Below are positions 10,154-20,398 of a stretch of DNA of 64,000 nucleotides, piece by piece. Within the stretch, counting starts at the first letter, position 1, and every line of letters begins with the position of its first letter. Location of the stretch: NCBI GenBank assembly GCA_014706295.1, contig JACSVZ010000001.1:79854237-79918236 (forward strand), given 5' to 3'. Origin of the DNA: Lycocorax pyrrhopterus obiensis. Its lineage: Eukaryota > Chordata > Aves > Passeriformes > Paradisaeidae. The translations under genes and the position numbers were made by a program. The notes under the pieces are model-generated. The model searched no databases. It was not told the origin of the DNA and was given only the letters and a program-made list of their open reading frames with translations.

Positions 10154-13027
10154 GGAACTCAGGTGATAAGAAAGATGCACCCTTCACACAAGTAATTCCC
10201 AAACCAAGCAGGGCAGGGAGGCACCCAGAGGTGCTTATGAGGGCCCATGAAGGCCCTTAGGCTCTTTCAGACAGAGGACTGTATTTCTAGGATTCAGCAT
10301 GAGAAATAAAGGGTGACCCTACATGAACCAGTATGCAAAGCTTCCTGCCTCTTAGACAGCTTAGGGATGTGGTGGTGCAAAGTCTTTCTGCAGTAGCCAG
10401 GGTGGGCTGCTTAGCAGGAGACACAGTGAGTGCCTTTCCCACTCACGGCAGGCAGAAGGAGGTCTGCTTATTCATGAAAACAGTCCTGAAAAAGAGAAAG
10501 CAAAATTAAGCTGGAGCATTTGGTTCCTACTGGAACACTTGCAGCTTGCACTGATGATGGTGCCCACTGGTGTGTCTAAAGGCTGCCAGCCAGCAGAAGA
10601 TAGCACACGGGTGTGGTGGGGGGTGCAGGCATGCGAACCAGAGCAACTGGTACCTGGGGCTGCTGTGGCTGATGGCAAGGGACACTTCTGACTGGGCAGG
10701 GGTGAACCACAGTGTAGGATGACGATATGAAGGGCTTCACATTTGCTTTCCCAGTGTGGGCTGAGTGATACCTTGGCTTGCAAGGAACACTAGGCAGATG
10801 GCTGAGAGCTTTCACCCCATCTGTCTATGAGGGAAATGAGTACCTGGTGTTGCAGATAGAAAAGGTCTGATCTACTGACAGAGAATGGCTTTGCATGCAG
10901 AAAGGTGCTTGAGCGGCTGGGTACAAAGCAGAAAGTGAACATGTAGACCCTTGGCTAGGGCAGGACCCTTCAGATTTATACCCAATCTCATTACTTTCTC
11001 CTGATTAACACCAGTGAGAGAAAGAAGAGAATCAGCAACTGATAGCAACAAGGCTGTAATTTCACCTCTGGTTAATAAGCCATTTGATCTTTGCTTTACT
11101 GGTCTCTCTGGAAACCAGTCTGACCTCCTCCAGCTGAGGCTGCCCCATGTGGCTCACATCCTGCCACACATCTGCAGCCATCACCAGTGGCACATGAGGG
11201 AGTGACAGAGGGAATGTCACATCCATCCTAAGGCTCCACAGCCTATTGAAGGGAATCTTATCAGAGCTGGGGCAGACTAATGCAAAGCTCTAGATTGCTT
11301 TTCTGGGTCTGAAGGTTTTGAGACTGCTGTGGCAGTGCATCACAGAGTGCCAGGAGGAAGTTTTGTTATTGTGTCTCAGTAGGAGGCACTGGGGTTGTGC
11401 TAGTGAGCCTGTTCATACAGAAGACGTGTTCATGTTGCTACTGAAGAGAAAAGGACTGGGCCTGACCTTAAAGTGGAATGCTGTGTTCTTAAGATAAGGA
11501 AAAATCAAATTAAAAAACATTTTCGTGGAAGAACTCAGTTTGGGTTGACTGGCTTTGTTCACGTCATCAGCACATAATCATAGGGTAACCTCTGTTTTTG
11601 TGTCCTAGTTCATGTTAACACACAGAGACTTGCATGCTAACCACTGTTTTCACCACCACCAAATTCTAGAGGTCAGGGACCTCTAGAATTAAACTTACGA
11701 GCTATCATAGCGTGGGCTGACGAACCAGCTCTTTTAGGGTAGTAGCTGAGAGACTCATTTCCTCTGTGGATGAGCCACAGAACTGGATGCATAACACACA
11801 CTGACCAGTGGGTTACATTTTGGCCTGTACTGTGCAGATGTAACCCAGCGGCCTGGGTGAAGCAATCTTAAAATGACATGGAACATACCATCATTAGGTC
11901 CTCACCACACTGTGGGTATCAAGTGAAGTACTTCTCTTGCCAATGAGAGCTCAGCTCAGTGCTGCATAGGGTATCAAGATTTGTGTTAGTTGCAACAAAT
12001 CCTGCCTGAGCTATCTGTATGTCTATCGTGTAGAAAGCTTACCCTCTTTCTTAAGCTGTCCACACCAAAATGTCTCTAATGTAAATTTGAACAAATTATT
12101 CTGGCTGGGGGTATGGTTCAGAGCAGTTCTGCACTAACTTGGACTGAAACACATGTAACTGAGGTGCTGTTAGTCCACCAGCGTCCTTGTTTGTACCATC
12201 CACCCCGAAGGAAGGATAAAGTCTCCCACAGGTTGTACTGGACCAAGACAAACTGCAGAGCTCTGTACAAGGGACTGTGGTCCCGCAGTGCCTCAGTCAC
12301 ACGTGTGTCAGTGAAGAAAGACTAATGGGGGCAGGATTTTGCAGTGGGGACTCACACCCTCAGGTCACTTGTCCTGCAGCAGAGGTTCACACCTTTACAC
12401 AGGCTTATTTCAAGGCCAGGCACACTGAAAGCACGGGGCTACCTCAGCCTGCATTTAAGCTTGAATACTGGGTGTATTATTTCCATTTTGAATTTTGTCC
12501 AAATAAATAATTTTTTCAAATGTTATAAAAATCATCAAATAATTTTGTAAAGCCTGAAGAACATTCTTTTGCATCAGCATTTGAATTGGAAATGGCTGTT
12601 TTGGGGCCAATTTACTTTAAAAATTACTTTGTCCACAAGGAGCTAGTTGGCCTATGGTATTTCCAGCCTACAAAGATTTTTTTTTACTTTAACGAGGGTC
12701 TTAAAGCTAAACAAGAAAAATCTTAGTCCAAAGAAATTACAATATTGCTTATGCCAGGAAAACTATATCCATTCTTGAGTTTACACTGCTGAGGTTTAGT
12801 GGCAGAGAGCTGCCCATATGCTTATCCATGCTGTCACACATACCCTCAAATTATCCAAAAACAGGGTAGCTTTTCTTGCACAGAGCAGGTTCTTACCATG
12901 TCTACAGGGGAGTATAAAGTCTGTGGACATACCTGTCAATCTTTTATAAACTACATATCCTCTAAAAGTTTTCCAATACATATGAAGGTTCATTTGCAAC
13001 TAATTTAAGCCTCATGGCAATTGACTT
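10154..13027. other. Gene-free stretch
   Basis: I see no gene or clear transposon apart from the hairpin listed separately at 11662-11690. Open frames here are about 60-100 codons and overlap shadows on the other strand. The region 12470-12640 is AT-rich (TAAATAATTTTTTCAAATG and similar) and could be conserved non-coding DNA. Confidence 0.6.
11662..11690. repeat. Perfect inverted repeat, 13-bp arms, 3-nt loop
   Basis: The left arm AATTCTAGAGGTC (11662-11674) and right arm GACCTCTAGAATT (11678-11690) are exact reverse complements separated by AGG. The structure could extrude as a cruciform or fold as an RNA hairpin. Thirteen perfect base pairs with a three-base loop are unlikely by chance at any one place, though less so across 64 kb. 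No larger inverted repeat surrounds it, so a MITE is not supported. Confidence 0.95.
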
Positions 13028-13115
13028 GCTTTTCTTACTTAGCTTTCACAGACCCTTCAGAAGTAGTCCTCAGACCCTCATGGGTCTGCAGACCACAGCT
13101 TGAAAACCACTAGCT
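13028..13115. mobile_element. Possible hAT-type DNA transposon end
   Basis: The segment includes GGGTCTGCAGACCACAGCTT followed by GAAAACCACTAG. Terminal repeats of many vertebrate hAT (Charlie-like) elements read CAGTGGTTCTCAA and are followed by text about a base pair-rich 'GGTCCGCAGACC', which is what this resembles in reverse. No partner terminal repeat or 8-bp target duplication was found, so the call is weak. Confidence 0.33.
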
Positions 13116-16071
13116 CTTAGTTTAAATAAGATACTTTGGGGCCTTTTGGGCCTAATTTTCTATGGCCTTGCAGCTTGTGAGGTCTTATATACCTATGCGA
13201 AGTGTGAGTAAAATGCTACCAGATGAGGATGGTGGCGTTCAGTCCTGGTGCTGGCTTTTATTTGGACAGGTGTGAAGGATGCCAGTGCAAAGCAGTGACA
13301 GATCAGGGCCCCAGCACTGTAATTGCTCCCTGCTCCATGGAGATCTTGAGCAGCACTACTCACAGCAGAGCTGGGGAACAATCCTATTTGCAGAACCATC
13401 ATTCTGCTGTTATTCCCTGAAAGCCAGGCACTGGCCCGGCACATCAATAACCATGGCAAGGATCAGGCCATTAGACACCTTGGACTGACAGGTGGTTCTC
13501 TTGGGCTAAGGGGCTCTACTCAAGATTAGACTTTTGCTTTGTAGTGCTGTTTGCACCCCCGTTCAGTCCCAGTGTGCTTACTCTTTTTGCTGTTTCATGT
13601 CTTGAACATGGAGAAACAATCTTTTCATTTAAGCAAAGTACAGTGAGAAGTGTTAAGTGTTTCAGTGCCTTTTCTTTCCTTTGATCTCACGTAAAGCTCC
13701 ATGCAGAGGGTTACATGATCTCCATCACTATCTCCTTTCATGCCCGATAATTAGCAGAGGTCCATGGGCTGGGTGCAATGCTATCCTTCCCTGTGCTAAG
13801 AGGGGAGAAGTAGAAGGGGCTGGAGTGATTGTTTGCTGTGTTGATGACTGTGGTGTTGCCATGGAAAAGCTGGAGACTTCAGGGGAGTTTGTGTTTTGTT
13901 GGGCAGGGAGCCAGCCTGTTCTGACTTATTACAACTGTGAGAGTGAGTGAGCCATGCAGAACTTTATCCCTCTGTAGCAATTCCAAGGCAGGGAGAAAAA
14001 GAAAAGGACAGGACTGCTTTAACAAGGAGTGCAGTGCACTTTGCTAAGGCTGATTGCATTAAATACAGAGATGGAGAAAAAATCCTTTGCTATTTTCCAC
14101 TTTTTTTTCTTTTTTTTTTTTTTGGCAGAATGTGTCCACTCTCTTCTAAGGACTGAATTCAGAGCAGCACAAATAATAAAATCTCAAGTAATCCTCCTGG
14201 AAGCGAACAGAGCCATTTAATTGGCTGTATCTGTACAGAAAGGAGCATTTGGAGTTCTGCTGAGTCTGAGTCCATTAAAGTCTTTGATCTGTTCCAGAAA
14301 CAAAAGTGGAAGCAGACTATACTGTTTTCATTATCTATTCTGAATGAAGTGCAAAAAGTAAATACGTAGTGTAAACAGGGAAAAAAATTAATCAAGGCCT
14401 AGGTCCAGCAAAAAGCTATCTTCATACTGAGCTTCCCGTACTCTGAGTAGTGCCATTATTCCCTGGAGGTGGAATTAAAAGCGATGCATGCTTTCTACAA
14501 ATCACTTTCTATGGGCAGATCTCAAAGCAATTTGCAAAAGCAGCCAGTTCCATTACTCCCACATTAGAGAATGAATGACTAGGGCCACAGGGCTCATCCA
14601 GGAGACTAGACCCTGCCTGAATCCCTGGTTAGCCACTGCCGTCTCACCAGGCTCCCTCTGAGTGTACATGAACTAGGTGTGGGATGTCAGAGTTATTCCG
14701 AAGCATTAAAACACCGCTGCATAGTACAATTTGTTGTAACTGCCTCTTCTCTACAACCCTGACTGCACGTCAGGTTCTCGTGTTGTATTTAATTGAGATA
14801 GAGGCAACTGCCTCTTCCTGAAATGTATTTGAGAAGGTGGGAAATAACAGGATTTTGTTTTGGACTCTTCTTGCTTTCAGGACTTCTGGATGTTTAAAAA
14901 GTCCATTTTCTATAGGAAAGAACTGTTGCAGGGGTAATGTTCTGATTTTCTTTTTTGAATTAGAATTTCCTGCCTGACTGTTTGGTGTTACAATAGATGC
15001 ATCTAGGAGTCCTATTTTAACATATACTTCTCAGGGAAAGGTGTTCTAAATGTTCATCACAAATTGTCATCTAGCAAAGCTCTGATTTCTAAAAGAACAG
15101 AAGAAAGCAAAATTACTTCCTATAAGAGTTGGCCAGGGATCACACAGGGAAATCTTGACTCTGCATGAGTCGGTGACAAACTTCTGGAGCTTGCAGTCCT
15201 CCTGTATCATACTCAGGAGGTGAAGCCTGTGAAAACTCTGACCATGTGAGACTCCCATGAACTGCAGCCAACAGCATCACCACCTGTTTACTTCCAAAGG
15301 TGAAAAACTGCCTGGGTACCATCACAGTCTCTGATGTTAGGCTGGCTTGCAGTGTTCTGTGATTGATCTGGGAGCTCCAGCTGAGAAGCTGGGAACAGAT
15401 CTTGCCAACATGGGAGGTGACAGAAAGTTCTTTTGGTTTCATTGTGATCTAGGTAAGGTCTAAAGGTTAGGTATTACCACAGGATCCACCCACGGTTTGT
15501 CAGTGAAGCCATTGCCTCTTTTCTGTATCTCATTGCATTTAAGAGGATTTGTCTTGGGAGATGATTCTCTAGTTACTTGGTGGCTGTGATATCTCAAGAA
15601 GTTACAACACAAAGTAGACTAACTTTGTGTTCCAAATACAGCAGGACAAATCAACTAGTGTAAATAATATGGCTTGATGAAGCTGTGGCATCTTACACCA
15701 GCAGAGGACTTACCCAGGGAGATGCAGGGTTGCTGCTTTAAAGCTAAATGTCTGCTCAAAAGAATTGCTTTTATCCTGCCATTTCTTTTCTTACTTATTT
15801 CTGTGACATTACTGATTCAGTACGGAAATTTCTGTCCTCCCCACAGAGTTGTAGTAGCTACATGTTCAGGGACACTCCAGATTAATGAGATCTGCAACAT
15901 CTTTAATCTTGCCTCACAGCATGCTGTGCTTGGGATGCAGTGTGTGAGAAAGACCAAAAGCGAGGGATGCGAGAAATGCAGTCACACAGGAAACTGAAAC
16001 TGCGCTGTCATTCATTCCTGTAGCACAAAAAACCCTTTCTGTAACCTCAGTTTCCTGATTCTCGTGTGGCT
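13116..16071. other. Gene-free stretch
   Basis: No gene, RNA or firm repeat is recognisable except the poly-T run at 14101-14123. Open frames of up to about 107 codons occur, including one at 15674-15997 with a hydrophobic stretch. None has family motifs or exon-like boundaries that I can defend. Confidence 0.6.
14101..14123. repeat. Poly-T run (T8-C-T13 type)
   Basis: A homopolymer run is interrupted by a single C. It could be the A-tail of an old retroposed sequence on the minus strand, but the flanking sequence shows no recognisable retroposon body. Confidence 0.9.
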
Positions 16072-16150
16072 GGGGCCAGATTTGCCACTGGTGCAAACTG
16101 GTGCAGCACTACTGACATCAGCTGACAACACACGGGTTTACTCCAGGAGA
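16072..16150. repeat. Old palindromic amniote repeat remnant
   Basis: The sequence reads GGGGCCAGATTTGCCACTGG, then TGCAAACTGGTGCAGCACTA, CTGACATCAGCTGACA and finally GGGTTTACTCCAGGAG. This follows a pattern common in bird, crocodile and turtle genomes, in which a GGGCCAGAT...CTGGTGTAAACTGGTG half is mirrored around a TGACTTCA centre and closed by a reverse-complement half. I recognise the pattern from memory and cannot name the family. It is probably a degraded non-autonomous DNA transposon. Confidence 0.5.
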
Positions 16151-17671
16151 TAATTTGTTCCAAGTCTTTTCGGCAACAAAACCAAGAGGACAACAGATGC
16201 AGATGAATCCAAAAGCAGCAAGGTCTTATGAAATGAAGGGATTGTTTTTAATAGTTGATGAGCACGCAGGCTGGGCTTCTTAATGACACTTGGACCCAGT
16301 TCTACGACTGTTTTTCCAAAGGAAAAGCTACTGCTGAGTGCACAGCAAAAGTATCCACAAAGTTGTTTATCATTCAGGGAGTCATCCTTAACCTGAACCA
16401 TGTCTTGAAAATGGATGTTATTTTGTATGCTGCTCCATCTGAGAAACTACTGAAGTTTCCTTCTCTAAGGATCCTAATGTTTCTCAGCTCTTTCTCCACC
16501 AGCCAGAGAGGAGCTGGCTGGTGTAAACTGCAGCAACAATTTTCTGGGGTCATGCATGCTGTTGTGTCAGAGAAATCTGGGAAGTCAGCTTCCGGAGTTC
16601 CTGTTTTATTTTCCTCCCCTGAGGCAAACATAGTCTTAATGGTATTGAGCGAGACCCAGCTAAGGGTATGTCCTACAGCAGGTCTTGCTATGTTAGTTTA
16701 TAACATTTTCAGGCCCCCAGATATGGGTGTCAATGGTGCTTATGTTCTTCTACAAGTATCAGGGAAGTTAAGCTGGCAGAACTGGGGTGAGGTGGGAAGA
16801 AAAGGGAAGGAAACCTCTGCACACTCCTTCCTCTGGCCCCAGGGGATTCATACTGTTTGCATTGGCTTTGTCTGAGCTTCAGGGAGGAGTGGGCAGAGAG
16901 TAAGCTGGAGTGAAGCTGTAAACTCACCTCAAACCTAACTGCATCCTCCTCCTGATGCCTTTTTTTATTAGGCAGTAGTGTACAAAGCCTCCCTGCACAC
17001 AGTGAAGTACCCTCCACTTGGCTTAGTGGTGTCTTCCCACTAAAGTCATAACTTTTACCAGCTAGCAGCATTTCAGGCTAGCCAAATGAGAAGGAAAGGC
17101 CATGGTTAGGCAGAGATTAATTAGAGGGACTAATCAAGGGCACTGGCAACAGTGTGGACAGCCTGTGGAAAAGAGGGATGAGGAAACACCCATGTTCCCC
17201 AGCCTCCCACTAAACTGAGCCTTGCTGCTTCACATGGCTACTACAAATTTATGCAAGGGCTATGAATTCCTATGGTGATTCTTTACCTCTGTCTCAGCCG
17301 GGTAGAAGCTCTGTGGAGGTAGAATAGCTCATGCTATACATCAACACAGCTGCAAGAGGGCACCTTCCTTCTCCTACACATCTCATCAAGCTGACCAAGG
17401 CAGATTTTTGGCCTACTTGATAACACCTAAATCACTCTAATGGGGAGGAGATAGCAAAGATAAGCTTGTGAAGTGGATGTTATGAAGTTTGTGGATTCCT
17501 GGGAACTTTCTTGTGCTATTTGGAAGCGCTTCTTCTTAGAGGTTGACCCATATGTAAACCAAAGCTCTTTGGATCCGGCCAAATTCTTCACTCAGGGTAT
17601 TGCAGAGACTGCTGAATTCAGGGATAGCAACAGCAGTCCTGCATTTCTTTATGCCATATTAAAATAGGCCA

Positions 17672-17707
17672 TCAACCCAAAAGCATAATTCAACCCAAAA
17701 GCATAAT
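17672..17707. repeat. Perfect two-copy tandem duplication, 18 bp
   Basis: TCAACCCAAAAGCATAAT occurs twice back to back (17672-17689 and 17690-17707) without a mismatch. Perfect identity suggests a recent slippage event. Confidence 0.97.
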
Positions 17708-20370
17708 CTTAAATTTAATCCAGAAAGGATTTTGAGCTGTGCTGAAAGTTCAGCTCAGTTAGGACAGCTCAAGGCCACGCTCGTTTACCCCAAATGGGTT
17801 ACTTTTTGTTAAAGGATGGGTGCAGCAGCTGGCTGAGGGGGAAGGGGCAGGAGATGTTATGTAGGACTGCAGCCACATGCCACACAGTGCAAGTGTGCAT
17901 GGCACACACAGCTACATGCGAGTGGGAGGGGAGAGGGGAAGGAGAAAAGATCAGACCACTATAGAGCCCTGGGCTTCCTTGACAAAATTGTAGAGGACTT
18001 AAAAGGAGTGATAGACTAGGTGGAAGCAGCATTAAAAATAATTGCAGTCTGCTGCTTTGGTTATAACGTGTCCCTTGTTCATAACTCCATCCATGACTCA
18101 AGTGCCCTGCAGAAGTCTGGACATGTGACAGCTAATAAATTCATTTATTGCGAGGGCTGTTTGTTTCAAATTCAGAACTGAAAGTTCATCTGCAGGTGCA
18201 GCAGGGCTGTGCAGGGAAGCAAACACAGATTTACAGCTGTTGTGGCTTACTCCACTCTGCTACAACAAATCATTTTGTTCAGGAAAGAGGCTCTGCTGTT
18301 GGCCAACCAAGACGTGGTCAGAAATTTGAAACGCTGCTTTGTTAGTTTAAATGAAAACATGGCTGGACATGTTAGGGTGGGCATTTTTTTTTTAACATTT
18401 AGTGAAATCTATCATAAATCAAAGACTGATTGAAACTGAACAGAATTTGCCTTGCTTTCCACTGTCATTTGCTATCTTCTTCCTTTGCCATTGTGAGGGT
18501 GAATCAAGATCAGGATTTTAAAGTGTTCAGCTCCAAAGGCCAGTTATTACTTCCTCCTGTGATCCTGTTAGATTTTCTGAAAATGAGTCAATCATTTTCT
18601 GCTAGACTTTGGTGCAGGCTGAGCCTTTTCTCTGAGCTCCGCTCTGCAAGACAAAAAAACATTGCTTCACAGGCAAAGCAAGTCTGCACAATAGAAGACT
18701 TCCTTACAACTGGGCTCTGCCAAGTCTGCTCTTAGCCCTGCAAGGAGTCATGTTACTCCTCGGCAAGGTCATACAGGCCTAAAATAATCACTGATGTTTA
18801 TCTTTCCCAGAGGATATTAAGCACCCCCAAACACCACCACAAGAACATCTATTAAAAAAAAGAGAAAAGGATTAAAAATAGTTTGCACCTCAGCTATCAG
18901 TAGAAAAGCATTATGGCTTTGCCTTTTCCCATTAATATTTTGCAATCTCACATCTGAAGTGCTGAATTACGCCAACAGTGGGGGAGGAACAGCTTTGCTG
19001 CTTTTCATTGATGTTATGTCTCCCTATTTACTTAGAAGCAGGCTGTGTACTTTTCTCATCGTTTTATTGCTGTACCTTGGCTGCGTGCTGTTTTTATGCT
19101 ACTTTTGCTGTAGGGAGAACTGGAGGATGGCTTAGTTCGGGCAGTGCTGAGGCTATGTTACAGCCTAGATATTTGCCTGAAGGTGCACTAGCTGAATGCT
19201 TCATGGATCTAGATCTTTGCAACGCCCTTGAAAAGGAGAAAAGTCATGTCAGCCTGTTTCCACAGACACAGGAGGAGGAGGCTTGGGGGGAGTGTGAACT
19301 GGCAGCTGAACTCTGCTCTCTGCCCAGTGCTGGCGGCTGTCAGACCACAGCTCCATCACCTCGCCACTGCCTTGTGTGCTCCCAAGCGGTCTGGAGCAGC
19401 TCCAGATGAGCAGAAAGGCTGCAGGACGAGCTGATGATGAAGAAGGGAAGGGCGAGCAGGCCATGCCTTGAGTCAGGCTTCAAGAGAAGAAGCAGGGACT
19501 GCTGGACACGCAGGCTCTAAGCCTATATCACTGAGGCTCCCAAATCACAGGGATTTTACCCCAGTCAAGGGTGTCCAGCACTGCTGTTAATGATTTGTAG
19601 TGCAGGAAAGAAAATATACAAATGCTTTGCAGGCCATATTCCCCTGCCTTTCATGTCTGCACCTCTGAACACCCATTTACTTCAATCTTCCCTTCAACAC
19701 TGTGTATTTGGCACATCCTCTCATGCCTACATCTCCAAATTCACAAGTCTCCTCTGGCTGGCTGGAGCGAGAGACATTTCCTCGCCGCAGTGGTGTTCGT
19801 GGGAAGATGTGTGCTCAGGGGGATGCAAAAATCTTCAGGCAAGTTCTTTGTGTTTTGACAGACTTTGCTGAAGGATTTTGCTCTGACTTGAGCCAGACAT
19901 GGTACTGGCAGATGCTGTGCAAGCTTCCCACGCAGCACTGGCAGTGCCTCTTGGATCTGACCCGCGACCACCGCTCGTCCCTGACCCCCCTTCCCTCTCC
20001 CCTCTCAGCCCAGGCCAGCGTTTATCTTGAGCGGGGAGAGCTCTCCCTGCCAGATTGCGTGGTGGTTCTCTGATGTGAACAGATGGGACTAGGGGGGCAG
20101 GCTACATCTGTTCCCTGAATTCTTCCACCTTCGCAATTGTTTGCAAATGGGTGAGAGCTCTGGGAGGCTGGGAAACTATGGGTTTGGGCTCAAAATGTTC
20201 TTTTCCTGTAACATGCTTAAAAGTGAACCTGTGCTGTGTAATTAAGTTTGACGCTGACAAGGAAAACACCTGCTGGTGCAGGCAGCTTGCCTCTTTACCC
20301 ACAGAAGCACGGATTCTTTGCAGGACTAGTGCTAATGCTTTCTTCAGTCCAGTTTGGAAAGGCCCAAGAA

Positions 20371-20398
20371 GAAGTGAAAGTGAAGAAAGTGAAGAAAC
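20371..20398 (+). promoter_or_regulatory. IRF/ISRE-like motif array
   Basis: Two end-to-end copies of GAAAGTGAAG (20376-20385 and 20385-20394) are preceded by GAAGT and followed by AAGAAAC. AAGTGAA occurs three times in 22 bp. The known binding pattern for interferon regulatory factors is GAAANNGAAA, and AAGTGAAAGTGA is the kind of sequence found in interferon-responsive enhancers. No promoter or gene is visible nearby, so function is inferred from motif density only. A simple purine-rich repeat is the alternative. Confidence 0.35.

Noticed and set aside
15674..15997. 107-codon frame with a hydrophobic segment that could suggest a membrane protein
   Set aside because: One hydrophobic stretch is common in random frames. 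No signal peptide context, family motif or exon borders were found.
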